Position numbers and translations under genes: made by a program. Source: Allomuricauda sp. ARW1Y1 (GTDB taxonomy: Bacteria > Bacteroidota > Bacteroidia > Flavobacteriales > Flavobacteriaceae). Taken from it: a stretch of DNA of 64,000 nt. The notes beneath the pieces are model-generated. The model saw only the letters and a program-made list of their open reading frames with translations, had not been told where the DNA came from and ran no database searches. The stretch's first letter is position 1. Each line of letters starts with the position of its first letter. Below are positions 48,969-58,740 of the stretch, piece by piece. The DNA lies in NCBI RefSeq assembly GCF_013407935.1, contig NZ_JACBZU010000002.1, forward strand, positions 124,001 through 188,000. The letters run 5' to 3'.

Positions 48969-49685
48969 TTATTGCTCATTCTCAGCTTTCACGACCAATC
49001 GGAATCCTTCACCGTGAATGTTCAGGATTTCTACCAAATCGTCCTTTTTAAGGTATTTACGCAATTTGGCAATGTACACATCCATACTTCGGGAGGTAAA
49101 GTAGTTATCGTCCCTCCAGATTTTGGTCAATGCCAGTTCACGTGGCATCAAATCGTTTTCGTGTAAAGCCAACAAACGCAACAGTTCATTTTCTTTGGGC
49201 GACAATTTAATGGGTTCTTCCTCTTTATATTTCAAGAAACGAAGCTTTGAATTGAGGTGGAAGTTTCCGATTTCAAATTCAAATTGCTTGCTATCGGCCA
49301 AGGAACTGGATGCTTTCCGTTGAAGAATCGCTTTCAATTTCATAAGCAGCACCTCGGAATCAAATGGTTTGTTCAAATAATCATCAGCTCCTGCCTTATA
49401 ACCCTTCAAAACATCCTCTTTCATCGTTTTTGCGGTCAAGAAGATAATGGGTACATTCTCATTCTTTTCGCGGATTTCCCTAGCCAAGGTAAATCCATCT
49501 TTATAGGGCATCATGACATCCAAGATACAGACATCGTAGTTATCTTTTTTAAACTTTTCAAATCCTTCCATGCCATTTTTGGCCAAAACCACCTCAAAGT
49601 CGTTCATGGTCAAATAATCCTTTAGGACAATTCCAAAATTGGGGTCGTCCTCTACCAGTAGTATCTTCTTTTTTTCTGTGTCCAT
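48969..49685 (-). CDS. OmpR/PhoB-family response regulator
   Basis: The receiver covers residues 1-125: ILLVEDDPNFGIVL (acidic pair near 12), phosphoacceptor aspartate in DVCILDVMMPYKDG (about 55), IIFLTAKTMKEDVLKG and lysine in DDYLNKPFDSEVL. The C-terminal winged helix has LSPKENELLRLLALHEND and YFTSRSMDVYIAKLRKYLKKD. The kinase gene precedes it by 10 bp on the same strand. The pair resembles the RprX/RprY type of Bacteroidota; the signal is unknown. Confidence 0.95.
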   Translation of the reverse strand: MDTEKKKILLVEDDPNFGIVLKDYLTMNDFEVVLAKNGMEGFEKFKKDNYDVCILDVMMPYKDGFTLAREIREKNENVPIIFLTAKTMKEDVLKGYKAGADDYLNKPFDSEVLLMKLKAILQRKASSSLADSKQFEFEIGNFHLNSKLRFLKYKEEEPIKLSPKENELLRLLALHENDLMPRELALTKIWRDDNYFTSRSMDVYIAKLRKYLKKDDLVEILNIHGEGFRLVVKAENEQ

Positions 49686-49695
49686 AGTTCGTTTT

Positions 49696-51282
49696 TTAAA
49701 TTAATGGGAGTTTTATAAAGAAGGTGCTTCCTTTTCCTTTTTCACTTTCCGCATAAACCTCTCCTTGATGATCGTCTATAATTCGTTTTACGTAGGCCAA
49801 CCCTAACCCGTGACCCTTAACGTTATGTATGTCGCCGGTATGTTCCCGGTAAAATTTTTCAAATACTTTTTTCAATACCGCCTTGCTCATGCCCGCCCCT
49901 TGATCTTGCACTTTTATAATGATGCTATTTTTTACCACTTCGGTAAACACATCAATTTTAGGGGTCTCTGGCGAATACTTCACCGCATTGTCCAGAATGT
50001 TGACCACCACATTGGTCATGTGCATATCGTTGGCCAACACCTCGGAGCGCTCGGCATCCAAATGGGCGTTTACGTAGCCCCCTCGGTCCTGCACTATCAA
50101 TTCAACGTGGGCGATGGCATCGGTAATGATATCATGCATGTTCACCCTGTCCTTGGTAATGTCCAACTGGTTTTTTTCCAGTTTGGATATTCTCAATACG
50201 TTCTCCACTTGAGCATGCATCCGTTTATTTTCATCACGAATCATGCCTAGATAACGCAATACCTTTTCTTTGTCCTCAATCGACTTTGGGTTCCGTATCG
50301 CCTCAACGGCCAAATTAATGGTTGCAATGGGCGTTTTGAACTCGTGGGTCATATTGTTGATGAAATCCGATTTGATTTCGGAAATCCGCTTCTGCTTGAT
50401 CAACTGGTAAATGGCACTCGAGTACGCCAAAACAATCACCAAGGTGAATACCAGAGACAACAATGCCATTTTCATTATAGAGCCAAAGATGAAACGCTTC
50501 ATGCTCGGAAAAGTGAGCAAAAGCGAAAAATTGGAAACCCCTTCGCTGTCCTTAAAAATGGGAGCCTTATACATTTTGGAACCGGAAAACTTAAATTTTC
50601 TGGACCTTATCTTAGTGGGATACCCTTGACTGTATACCCCGTACTCATAATCGATGTTTATATTTCGATTGCTCAGTTCTTGGCTCAGTAGGAGTTCCAG
50701 TTCTTGCTTGGAAACCCGTTTGTGGATGGGACGTGTTTTGGCCGCTTCCATAAATACATCTTCCCAAGCCGCTTTGTCAATACTACTAAGTCCCCCGATT
50801 TTTTCCGCTCGTTGGATTGGGGTAAGACTATAGGTCCTGCCATCCAAACCGTACTCTTCCTTAAAAATGGCCTTTGTACGCTTACTGGTGAAATTCTTGA
50901 TGGTCGTGGTATCTTCACTTCCATTGGTATCAATATCAAAGAACGCAGAGGTTATATTGTAATCTTCTTCCAGAATTCCATGGGAATAAAAAAGAATTTC
51001 ATCGGAGTTCAAATCCCGATCCACGAACAAAAAGTTCTTGTACTGTGTGCTTTTGGGCTCACCAATGCTGTCCGCCAAGGAGGCCAAACGGTCCGAGTAT
51101 TCTTTCATCTCGCGCTTCTCCACCCTACTCGCCACCTTGTCCAGAATGTCCGTAACCGTTCTCGAAAATTGTTCTTCCTTGTCGTTTATGGAGGTTTTGA
51201 TCCAATAAACTTGCACAAAGATGATCCCCAATAGGGATAAACTCATAAGAACAACCAGAAGAACAAATAGCTTCTTGTTCAT
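49696..51282 (-). CDS. Sensor histidine kinase
   Basis: An inner-membrane kinase of 528 residues. TM1 is at about 5-27 (LFVLLVVLMSLSLLGIIF), a periplasmic sensor of about 240 residues follows, and TM2 lies near 270-290 (MALLSLVFTLVIVLAYSS). The dimerisation helix has NNMTHEFKTPIATINLAVE with the phosphorylated histidine near 313. The ATPase has NVVVNILDNAVKYSP, DQGAGMSKAVLKKVFEKFY and GHGLGLAYVKRIID. It is upstream of and co-directional with the OmpR-type regulator. Confidence 0.95.
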   Translation of the reverse strand: MNKKLFVLLVVLMSLSLLGIIFVQVYWIKTSINDKEEQFSRTVTDILDKVASRVEKREMKEYSDRLASLADSIGEPKSTQYKNFLFVDRDLNSDEILFYSHGILEEDYNITSAFFDIDTNGSEDTTTIKNFTSKRTKAIFKEEYGLDGRTYSLTPIQRAEKIGGLSSIDKAAWEDVFMEAAKTRPIHKRVSKQELELLLSQELSNRNINIDYEYGVYSQGYPTKIRSRKFKFSGSKMYKAPIFKDSEGVSNFSLLLTFPSMKRFIFGSIMKMALLSLVFTLVIVLAYSSAIYQLIKQKRISEIKSDFINNMTHEFKTPIATINLAVEAIRNPKSIEDKEKVLRYLGMIRDENKRMHAQVENVLRISKLEKNQLDITKDRVNMHDIITDAIAHVELIVQDRGGYVNAHLDAERSEVLANDMHMTNVVVNILDNAVKYSPETPKIDVFTEVVKNSIIIKVQDQGAGMSKAVLKKVFEKFYREHTGDIHNVKGHGLGLAYVKRIIDDHQGEVYAESEKGKGSTFFIKLPLI

Positions 51283-51346
51283 TGCCGTAAAATTAAAAAT
51301 TTAACATTTAGCACTTTGGGCGTTTAACCAAAACTTAACATAAATG

Positions 51347-51940
51347 TTAAAATTTGGATGCTAGCCCTAAAAGTTTGAGGTGTAGTTCGTTAACCTTTTC
51401 TTTGGTTTTTTCTAGGTCGAGATTTTCAATGGTAAAATCTGCCAGCTTAGCTTTGTCGTCATCATCCCATTGGTGTTTCATCCTATCGGCTACTGATTCC
51501 CTGGCTACCTCATCTCGCTGCACTACGCGTTGAACACGGGTTTCTTCGGGAGCCGTGATCAAAATCGTATAGTCGTACTTTTCCGCTGCCCCATTTTCAA
51601 AAATCAGGGCGGTTTCCTGAATAACATATGGTGATTCTTGGTCATGGGCCCAATCCAAAAAATGCTTTCTCACTTCCGGATGCACTATTCCGTTCAACTT
51701 TTCCAATAACTCACGGTTTTTGAACACGGTATTCGCTATAAACGAACGGTTTAAGCCATCTTCTGTATAGGCCTCTTTTCCAAATAGATCTATAATGGCG
51801 TTTTTTACCGTTTCGGAGCTGACCATGAGTTGCTTGGCTTCCTTATCGGAATCGTAGACAGGTACACCCAGCTCCCTGAACATTTGGGCCACAGTACTTT
51901 TGCCACTTCCAATTCCGCCTGTAAGTCCTACGGTCATCAT
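51347..51940 (-). CDS. coaE: Dephospho-CoA kinase
   Basis: Last step of coenzyme A synthesis. The 197 residues show TVGLTGGIGSGKSTVAQMF (P-loop), VPVYDSDKEAKQLM, IVHPEVRKHFLDW and QETALIFENGAAEKYDYTI, then QRVVQRDEVARE. The start codon overlaps the stop of the upstream YbbR gene by four bases. Another CoA gene, coaBC, is on the same strand about 6 kb away but in a different unit. Confidence 0.95.
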   Translation of the reverse strand: MMTVGLTGGIGSGKSTVAQMFRELGVPVYDSDKEAKQLMVSSETVKNAIIDLFGKEAYTEDGLNRSFIANTVFKNRELLEKLNGIVHPEVRKHFLDWAHDQESPYVIQETALIFENGAAEKYDYTILITAPEETRVQRVVQRDEVARESVADRMKHQWDDDDKAKLADFTIENLDLEKTKEKVNELHLKLLGLASKF

Positions 51941-52893
51941 TGTTGTTCGAGTACAAAGTTTACGGCATTCTCTTCCAACTTCACATCATATATCTTTTGT
52001 GGGCTTTGGGTGAGTTCCAAAAACAGGGTCCTACTTTCCGACCCCATCAATTGCCCATAATCTGCCACTACCTCAAAATCGGTGGCCGATAGCTCTTTTA
52101 ACCGTTCAATCGACGCTTTGCATAGCAAGGTCACCGAATCTGGAAATGTCCTGATCTGATAACCCTCCGGGATATTGATCACTTGTATGGGAACCTCGAA
52201 CACCCTTTCAGAAAACTTGGACACCTTTCCTGTGACCGTGGCTCGGCTTGTTGAAAATATACTATTGCCCAAGCCTTTTGGGAAAATCAAATTGATCTCT
52301 TTTGAAAAATCACTTTTAACGTTGGTAAGTTGCAAAGGTGCCGTTGCAATGGATTCGATGGTATCGATTTCGTTTTTTGGACCCTTCACCTCAATGGAAT
52401 CAGGGCTTACCTCTACTTTTCCCTCCAAAATAAAATTCTGCTCCAACTGAAGGCTCATTTTGGGTCGAACGGGTATTTTTTTGGTTTCCACCTGATAAAG
52501 GTCGACCTCCAAAACCTGCCGATCCAGTTCCAAAAGTGAAACATTTTGAGATAATTGCTGATCCATCTGCCGTCGCAATGCCTCTTGGCCCAACACATAT
52601 TTCCCATTTTGATAGGCTACTTGGGAAACGTCGATATCCATGCGGCCCTTAAAGATTTTGTAGTATAAAAACTGAAAACCACTGGTTCGGAGTTTGGCCT
52701 CAATCTGTACATTGGACTGGTCGCCCAACAAAAGGGAATCAGGCAAATTCCGATAATTAAGCACAAAATAAGACCTTGATTCGTAGGTTTCGGATAGATT
52801 GCTGATAAACCAAGCCAAAAAAGAGCATAACAGGAACAGTGAAAAAACTTTCACCTTCTTTTGATTGAGGCCGTGCAATACCTTGTTGAACAC
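51937..52893 (-). CDS. YbbR-like domain protein, membrane-anchored
   Basis: The 318 residues have one N-terminal TM anchor (FSLFLLCSFLAWFISNL, about 17-33) and an extracytoplasmic beta-rich part. Segments like VEVSPDSIEVKGPKNEIDTI fit the YbbR repeat (CdaR family in Firmicutes, where it regulates the cyclic-di-AMP cyclase). No diadenylate cyclase gene lies nearby, so that role is not supported by context. It sits between a glycosyltransferase (2 bp upstream) and coaE (4-bp overlap). Confidence 0.85.
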   Translation of the reverse strand: MFNKVLHGLNQKKVKVFSLFLLCSFLAWFISNLSETYESRSYFVLNYRNLPDSLLLGDQSNVQIEAKLRTSGFQFLYYKIFKGRMDIDVSQVAYQNGKYVLGQEALRRQMDQQLSQNVSLLELDRQVLEVDLYQVETKKIPVRPKMSLQLEQNFILEGKVEVSPDSIEVKGPKNEIDTIESIATAPLQLTNVKSDFSKEINLIFPKGLGNSIFSTSRATVTGKVSKFSERVFEVPIQVINIPEGYQIRTFPDSVTLLCKASIERLKELSATDFEVVADYGQLMGSESRTLFLELTQSPQKIYDVKLEENAVNFVLEQQ

Positions 52894-52895
52894 TT

Positions 52896-53903
52896 TTACT
52901 TTTTCTTGAAAAATAGTTTGGGAAACAGTTCTTCTGGATCCTTATTACTAAAGTTAAGCAACATTGTGGACTTGGTAAAACCAATTCCGTAAGCTACAAA
53001 TTGGACACCTACGGCATAAAGCGACAAAAGCGCCACTCTTATGCTCCTTGTCTTGACCCAAGCGTCCAAGAACAATACCAAAAAATATGAGGCGTACAGA
53101 AATAGAGGCAACCAAAGTCCTAAAAAAGCCGCCAAAATGGCAACACAGAAACCCACCATAAACAAGGTGGGGAACCAATAGGTAGGCTTTGCCGTTCCCG
53201 GATGCCACTTGTTCAGGATAGGGCGTACCATACCAAACTTCTTTACCTGTTTGTAAAATTTATGCCAATCGATCCTTCTTTTGTGGTACACAAAAGCCTT
53301 TGGGAACAATCTGGTTTGAAATCCAGCTTTCCATATCCGAAAGGTTAGATCTGGGTCTTCACCTGGATGAATTCGACCAAAGCCAGCTGTCTTCTCAAAG
53401 GCAATCTTGGAAATACCCATGTTGAAACTACGGGGCTGAAATTTGCCCGCCGCCTTTTTCCCTCCTCGAATACCTCCCGTAGTCAAAAAAGAGGTCATCA
53501 CATAATTGATGGCCTTTTGAACAATGGTAAATGAGGTGTCGGCAGCATCGGGTCCACCAAAGCAATGAACAAATTCTGCTTTGAGTTCCCTGTCCACTTC
53601 GGATAAATATTGCTGCGGGAGCATACAATCGGAGTCCAAAATGATGAAATAATTTCCCTTGGCCTTCTGCATCCCAAAATTTCGAGAATCGCCCGGCCCT
53701 GAATTCTCCTTGAAATAGTAGGAAATCTGAAGTTGTTCACGAAATTGTTCAACCACGGCCTCCGAACGCTCTGTGGACCCATCCTCCACGATGACGATTT
53801 CAAAATCGTCCTGAAAATCTTGTTTTTGAAGACTTTCCAAGAGTTCACGAACTTCCTCGGGCCTATTGAATACAGGAACTACTATGGAGAAAAGAATGTT
53901 CAT
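52896..53903 (-). CDS. Family 2 glycosyltransferase, membrane-associated
   Basis: The GT2 domain occupies about 1-225: FSIVVPVFNRPEEVRELLES, EIVIVEDGSTERSE, SGPGDSRNFGMQKAKGNY and the metal-binding FIILDSDCMLPQ. HPGEDPDLTFRIWKAGF resembles the acceptor-site ED motif. Two or three TM segments follow near 245-310 (LFMVGFCVAILAAFLGLWL). It probably builds cell-surface glycan or glycolipid; donor and acceptor are unknown. It heads the unit with ybbR and coaE. Confidence 0.92.
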   Translation of the reverse strand: MNILFSIVVPVFNRPEEVRELLESLQKQDFQDDFEIVIVEDGSTERSEAVVEQFREQLQISYYFKENSGPGDSRNFGMQKAKGNYFIILDSDCMLPQQYLSEVDRELKAEFVHCFGGPDAADTSFTIVQKAINYVMTSFLTTGGIRGGKKAAGKFQPRSFNMGISKIAFEKTAGFGRIHPGEDPDLTFRIWKAGFQTRLFPKAFVYHKRRIDWHKFYKQVKKFGMVRPILNKWHPGTAKPTYWFPTLFMVGFCVAILAAFLGLWLPLFLYASYFLVLFLDAWVKTRSIRVALLSLYAVGVQFVAYGIGFTKSTMLLNFSNKDPEELFPKLFFKKK

Positions 53904-53941
53904 TTGAAATAGAAAGAGGCTTTCTAAAAAGCTGGTTTTTA

Positions 53942-54010
53942 GTCAGTTCGAGCGCAGTCGAGAACTTAAGGTATGATAATCAATGGGTTTCGACTGCGCT
54001 CAACCTGTCA
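53942..54010. repeat. Interspersed palindromic element, same family as at 31.98 kb
   Basis: GAGCGCAGTCGA (53950-53961) and TCGACTGCGCTC (53990-54001) are perfect 12-bp arms. The left end reads GTCAGTTCGAGCG, and the left arm continues as AGAACTTAAGG. This matches the minus-strand reading of the 31.98-kb element apart from one C/G change, while the loops differ (28 versus 12 bp). Confidence 0.75.
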
Positions 54011-54064
54011 ATGTCAAAATATTACCGCATTTTAAACGGCTCTATCCCTTCTATTTTTTACGGT

Positions 54065-54877
54065 TTATTCCGAAAATTCATCGATAATCTCTTGGCTCAC
54101 ACCCGTATTGGAGAAACCACCATCATGAAAAAGGTTCTGCATAGTCACCTTTTTGGTCAAATCGGAGAAAAGTGAAACAGTGTAATTGGCACAGTCATCT
54201 GCGGTAGCATTGCCCAGAGGTGACATTTTTTCCGCATAGTTGATGAAGCCGTCAAAACCTTTCACGCCTTGTCCCGCTGTGGTCGGTGTTGGTGATTGGG
54301 AAATGGTATTGACCCTAACCTTATACTCTTTTCCGAAGAAGTAACCAAAACTTCTGGCTACAGACTCCAAATAGGCTTTGTTATCGGCCATATCATTGTA
54401 ATCGGGAAAGGTTCGTTGTGCCGCCATGTAAGTCAAGGCAACAATACTCCCCCACTCGTTCATGGCCTCGGCTTTGTACAGGGACTGCATTACCTTGTGA
54501 AACGAAAGCGCGGATACATCCCATCCCTTGGCCGTAAAATCGTAGTTTTCATCCGTGTAGGCCCTTCCTTTCCTCACATTTACGGACATTCCAATGGAGT
54601 GAAGCACAAAATCCAGCTTTCCGCCCAAAATTTCCATGGACTTCTCCACTAAGTTCTTCAAATCCTCCTCGCTAGTGGCATCTGCAGGAATGATTTCTGA
54701 GCCGGTCTTTTCCGCCAGTTCATTGATTTTTCCCATACGCATGGCGATGGGGGCATTGGTAAGCACAAAGGTGCCTCCCTCCTCATGAACGCGTTCTGCG
54801 GTTTTCCAAGCGATGGAGTTTGGGTCCAACGCGCCAAAAATGATTCCTTTTTTACCTTTTAAAAGATTGTATGCCAT
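54065..54877 (-). CDS. fabI: Enoyl-ACP reductase (NADH), FabI
   Basis: Last reduction of the fatty-acid elongation cycle. The start MAYNLLKGKKGIIFGALDP gives 270 residues and drops 10 upstream codons. The altered SDR cofactor motif reads GALDPNSIAWKTAERV. VLHSIGMSVNVRKGRAYTDENY and the YMAAQRTFPDYNDMADNKAY segment carry the Tyr-X6-Lys type active site, and INTISQSPTPTTAGQGVKGFD follows. A TATCTTTG box is at 54905-54912. It is not in a cluster with other fab genes. Confidence 0.95.
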   Translation of the reverse strand: MAYNLLKGKKGIIFGALDPNSIAWKTAERVHEEGGTFVLTNAPIAMRMGKINELAEKTGSEIIPADATSEEDLKNLVEKSMEILGGKLDFVLHSIGMSVNVRKGRAYTDENYDFTAKGWDVSALSFHKVMQSLYKAEAMNEWGSIVALTYMAAQRTFPDYNDMADNKAYLESVARSFGYFFGKEYKVRVNTISQSPTPTTAGQGVKGFDGFINYAEKMSPLGNATADDCANYTVSLFSDLTKKVTMQNLFHDGGFSNTGVSQEIIDEFSE

Positions 54878-54904
54878 AATTTCTTGCAATTGTTGATTGT
54901 AAGG

Positions 54905-54912
54905 CAAAGATA
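54905..54912 (-). promoter_or_regulatory. -7 box of fabI
   Basis: Read on the minus strand this is TATCTTTG, a full TAnnTTTG match 27 bp before the fabI ATG. It lies within the sequence that an upstream start at 54907 would need, which supports the shorter fabI protein. Confidence 0.5.
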
Positions 54913-54949
54913 TTTAAACTAATTGAAGTTTGGGAAGCACCTCCGTGTT

Positions 54950-56602
54950 TTATTGCAACAGCTCCTTGGCGTGTGCCAAAGCGGATTCTGACAAGCTCTT
55001 TCCGCCCAACATCTCCGCCAGTTCCCTTACCCTTTCGTCTCGGGTCAATTGTTTGATGTGGGTGCTTGTGCCTCCTTGTGCCTCTTCCTTGTACACTTTA
55101 AACTGATGCTGTCCTTTGGAGGCCACTTGTGGCAAATGCGTTATGGAAAACACTTGCATGGTGCCGCTCATCTGCTGCATGATTTCCCCCATTCGGTTGG
55201 AAATCTCTCCTGAAACCCCGGTGTCAATTTCGTCAAACATCATGGTAGGAAGATTTTCATACTGTGCCAAAATAGACTTGATGGTCAACATGATACGGGA
55301 AAGCTCCCCTCCGGATGCCACTTTCTTGAGTTCGCCGTAGTTGGACCCTTTGTTCGCGGAGAACAGAAATACCAAATCATCCTTTCCATTAGGTTTAAAG
55401 GTGCTGGACGGATTCAGTTCAATTTTGAAGGTCGCTGAAGGCATTCCAAGGGAAGCCAAGTCGAGCTGCAATCGTTCCTTCAGTTTAGGAATGACTGCTT
55501 TTCTACCCTCACTGATTTTTTTGGCCCATGCATCTACTGTCTTTGTGATGGAAGCCACTTCGTCCCTTTTGGCCTTGATTTTGGACTCAATATTGGCCAC
55601 TGCATCCACCTTTTGGGCCAATTCTTCTCGTATGGTAATCAACTCGGGCACAGAGTCGGTATGGTGTTTTTTCTGAAGGTCGTACAACTGTTGTAATTGC
55701 CCGTTCACCACCTCCAGCCGTTCGGGGTTGGCTTCTACCCCATCCTTTAAACGCTCCAATTCAGAGGCAATATCATCCGTTTCTATCAACACAGATTGAA
55801 TCCTGTCATTCAAGGATTTATAGTCGGAGCCAAAATCACTAAGGTTTTGGAAGGCCCGCTTAAGTTCTGTTAGCCTGCCCACGATTCCCAATTGTTCATC
55901 GTTCAACAATTGATGCCCTGCAGACAAGTTTTCCATAATCTGCTCCACGTTGCTCAATTGCTCATATTCCTCTTCCAAGGCCTCCTGCATCCCCTCTTTG
56001 AGCTTTGCGGCTTCGAGTTCTTCCAGCAAAAAACTGTTGTAATCATGCTCTTTATCCGCGTTTGCCTGAAATTCCTCCAATTTTTGAAGTTCCCTGGATG
56101 CATTTCTCAATTTTTGAAGCTCCTGTGCGTATCCTGAAAGATTTTCGGAGTTCTCCGCCAAAGCATCCAGTACCTTCATCTGGAAATCATTGTCGGTCAA
56201 CTGCATCGTTTGATGCTGGGAGTGCACATCCACCAACTGATTGCCCAAGGCGCGCATCACATCCAAAGTCACAGGGGAATCGTTCACAAATGCCCTCGAT
56301 TTACCACTGGGCAGAATCTCTCTTCGGAGAATGGTGAGGTCCTCATAATCCAAATCGTTCTCCTTAAAAAAGGATTGGAGTTGGTAATTGGACACCTCGA
56401 ACTCTGCCTCTATGACACATTTCTGCTCCGTATTTTTTAGGGAAGACAGGTCGGCCCGCTTGCCCAACACCAAGGAAAGTCCTCCCAACAGAATGGATTT
56501 TCCCGCACCGGTTTCCCCTGTAATGGTCGTAAAGCCTTTGGGGAATGTCACACGGACGTCATCAATCAATGCATAGTTTTGAATGGATAGATTTACTAGC
56601 AA
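54950..56602 (-). CDS. recN: DNA repair protein RecN
   Basis: An SMC-like ATPase acting in double-strand-break repair, 550 residues. Head parts are FTTITGETGAGKSILLGGL (Walker A, about 30-37), the signature VASGGELSRIMLTIKS and the Walker B PTMMFDEIDTGVSGEI. A coiled coil lies between, at about 150-350. VDVHSQHQTMQL is a RecN hallmark. The start is a TTG at 56602, placed where homologues have ATG (MLVNLSIQNYALI). It follows the PorD-like gene by 46 bp on the same strand. Confidence 0.96.
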   Translation of the reverse strand: MLVNLSIQNYALIDDVRVTFPKGFTTITGETGAGKSILLGGLSLVLGKRADLSSLKNTEQKCVIEAEFEVSNYQLQSFFKENDLDYEDLTILRREILPSGKSRAFVNDSPVTLDVMRALGNQLVDVHSQHQTMQLTDNDFQMKVLDALAENSENLSGYAQELQKLRNASRELQKLEEFQANADKEHDYNSFLLEELEAAKLKEGMQEALEEEYEQLSNVEQIMENLSAGHQLLNDEQLGIVGRLTELKRAFQNLSDFGSDYKSLNDRIQSVLIETDDIASELERLKDGVEANPERLEVVNGQLQQLYDLQKKHHTDSVPELITIREELAQKVDAVANIESKIKAKRDEVASITKTVDAWAKKISEGRKAVIPKLKERLQLDLASLGMPSATFKIELNPSSTFKPNGKDDLVFLFSANKGSNYGELKKVASGGELSRIMLTIKSILAQYENLPTMMFDEIDTGVSGEISNRMGEIMQQMSGTMQVFSITHLPQVASKGQHQFKVYKEEAQGGTSTHIKQLTRDERVRELAEMLGGKSLSESALAHAKELLQ

Positions 56603-56648
56603 TACCGTAGATTTTACCCGTAAAGATAAACCTCTTTGGAGAACTGCA

Positions 56649-57539
56649 CTAGTAATTTATTTCATTCCAGGTGCCAGAATAGAATGGGGCCACTTTGTTC
56701 AAGGTTTCTTTGAGTTTCACAATGTCCACCTTGGGTCCATCGGAAAAAATGTTCTGGATTTCCTCTGATTTGGCATCAAAAAAAGTCTGTATCAAAAAGG
56801 CATTGGGCCGTCTGCTGATAAGGGGCTCGAATAAACGAAGGCTTCCAGCGATAATTTGTTTTCCGGTACTATTGTTATCCGCCAAAATATCAAGTCCTTT
56901 TCTGTGGTAATTGTACATGGCAATACGATACTCCCGGAATGCGTTGTTGAGCAGATTGTCCACCAACTCAAAGCGGCTACGGTCGCCGGTCTCTTGGCTC
57001 CAACCACCAAAACTGGAGCTTTGGGCCTGCGTAACGATGTTCTGTGCCAATCGGTAGTAGTCATTTCCGCCCTCCAAAGAAAAGGTATCGGCGTCCAATC
57101 CCAAGATCATATAGACATAATAGGATATGACACCGACCAAATTGGAATCGAACGAATTGGGATTGTAGACCAATGGTTCAAATTCCTGATATTGAAAGTT
57201 GAAGGCGTTGTCCTTATAATTGAACACTGGGCTCTCGTAGCTTGTTCCGAAAACGGGGCGCGTGGACTGGATTTGAATGTTCGCTTCAAAACGGTCTGAC
57301 TCGTATTGGGTCACCGTTATGAACATCCGGGCATTTACCCTTTCATTTTCCTTGTAAACACGATTAGTCCATTTGGTCTTGTTCACAAAATCATTGAGCG
57401 AACGCTCCAACGTCCTGAAAATTTGTTGGTTGGTCTGCCCTACCTGATCGGAGTTCACGGTAACCTGACAATTCAATTCCTGCGCACTACCGGCAAGGGC
57501 GGTAAAGAGCAGGGCAATAAAAAAAAGTACGCTACGCAT
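56649..57539 (-). CDS. PorD-like (DUF4835) secreted protein
   Basis: A signal peptide (SVLFFIALLFTALAGSAQ) precedes about 277 residues: LNCQVTVNSDQVGQTNQQIF, FVNKTKWTNRVYKENERVN, NYKDNAFNFQYQEFEPL and YVYMILGLDADTFSLEGG. This is the DUF4835 pattern, which I recall being annotated as type IX secretion protein PorD; the name is family recall, not shown by sequence here. It overlaps the end of coaBC by eight bases and precedes recN, an order I associate with other Bacteroidota. Confidence 0.85.
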   Translation of the reverse strand: MRSVLFFIALLFTALAGSAQELNCQVTVNSDQVGQTNQQIFRTLERSLNDFVNKTKWTNRVYKENERVNARMFITVTQYESDRFEANIQIQSTRPVFGTSYESPVFNYKDNAFNFQYQEFEPLVYNPNSFDSNLVGVISYYVYMILGLDADTFSLEGGNDYYRLAQNIVTQAQSSSFGGWSQETGDRSRFELVDNLLNNAFREYRIAMYNYHRKGLDILADNNSTGKQIIAGSLRLFEPLISRRPNAFLIQTFFDAKSEEIQNIFSDGPKVDIVKLKETLNKVAPFYSGTWNEINY

Positions 57540-58737
57540 GGATCCTGGAGATGATTTCTTCCCAAATGTCCGAGGCTACCTCAGACTTCGTTTTCAAATC
57601 AAACGTTTTTATCTCCAAATTCTTGTCTATAAAAGTGATTTTATTCGTGGTTCCACCAAATCCGGCCCCATCATCCTTTAAAGAATTGAGCACAATGCCA
57701 TCCAAGTGCTTGCGCTGGAGCTTGCCTTTGGCATTCTCAAGCTCGTTTTCTGTTTCCAGAGCAAAGCCGACCAAAAATTGGTTCTTTTTTGCCGCTCCCA
57801 AAGATTTCAAGATATCGGGGGTGCGTTCTAGTTGGATGGACATCTCACCTTCCTTCTTTTTTATCTTTTCGGTGGCAACAGTGGCTGGTCGGTAATCGGC
57901 TACGGCAGCAGCACAAATGGCCACATCCGAATCAACATAGTATTTGTGGCAAGCATCATACATTTCTTGGGAAGAGGTAACTCGAACCAACTCTATGAAA
58001 GTATGGTCCACGTTCAAGTGTGTTGGGCCAGAGACCAATACCACTTTTGCTCCTAAATTGGCGGCGTGTTTGGCCAGTTCAAAGCCCATGGTACCGGTTG
58101 ATTTATTACCAAGAAAACGGACGGGATCAATGGCTTCATGCGTTGGGCCAGCGGTAATGAGTACCTTTTTGCCTGTTAACGGCAAGCCCTTCGCTAAATC
58201 GGATTGAACGAATTGAACAATGTTTTCTGGTTCTGCCATACGCCCTTCTCCTTGAAGTCCACTGGCCAATTCGCCAGATTCGGCGGGAATTATTCGGTTT
58301 CCGAAGGATTCCAACTTTTCCAAAGACGCTTTGGTGGACGGATGCTTGTACATGTCCAAATCCATGGCAGGAGCCACAAATACGGGACATTTGGCGGACA
58401 AATACGTGGCCAACAGCAAATTGTCGCAGGTTCCGTTGGCCATTTTGGACAAGGTATTCGCGGTTGCCGGAGCAATTAGCATCAAGTCTGCCCAAAGTCC
58501 CAATTCCACATGATTGTTCCAAGATAGGCTTCCATCCTCTTCGTTCACAAAATCCATCAACACTGGATTTTTGGAGAGGGTAGAAAGGGTAAGTGGAGAA
58601 ACAAAAGAGCTGGCGCTCTGGGTCATTACAACTTTGACCTGTGCACCAGCTTTAATCAGTAACCGTACCAGAAATGTGGTCTTGTACGCGGCAATTCCCC
58701 CGGAAATTCCCAAAAGGATGTTTTTACCGCTAAGCAT
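57532..58737 (-). CDS. coaBC: Bifunctional phosphopantothenoylcysteine decarboxylase/synthetase
   Basis: Couples cysteine to phosphopantothenate and decarboxylates it in coenzyme A synthesis. The CoaC flavoprotein half (about 1-190) has LGISGGIAAYKTTFLVR, the active histidine in WNNHVELG, GTCDNLLLATYLS and PAMDLDMYKHP. The CoaB half starts KKVLITAGPTHEAIDPVRFL and has STGTMGFELAKHAANLGA and the family lysine region near AVADYRPATVATEKIKKKE. It begins 3 bp after rpoZ ends. Confidence 0.96.
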   Translation of the reverse strand: MLSGKNILLGISGGIAAYKTTFLVRLLIKAGAQVKVVMTQSASSFVSPLTLSTLSKNPVLMDFVNEEDGSLSWNNHVELGLWADLMLIAPATANTLSKMANGTCDNLLLATYLSAKCPVFVAPAMDLDMYKHPSTKASLEKLESFGNRIIPAESGELASGLQGEGRMAEPENIVQFVQSDLAKGLPLTGKKVLITAGPTHEAIDPVRFLGNKSTGTMGFELAKHAANLGAKVVLVSGPTHLNVDHTFIELVRVTSSQEMYDACHKYYVDSDVAICAAAVADYRPATVATEKIKKKEGEMSIQLERTPDILKSLGAAKKNQFLVGFALETENELENAKGKLQRKHLDGIVLNSLKDDGAGFGGTTNKITFIDKNLEIKTFDLKTKSEVASDIWEEIISRIHA

Positions 58738-58740
58738 TTC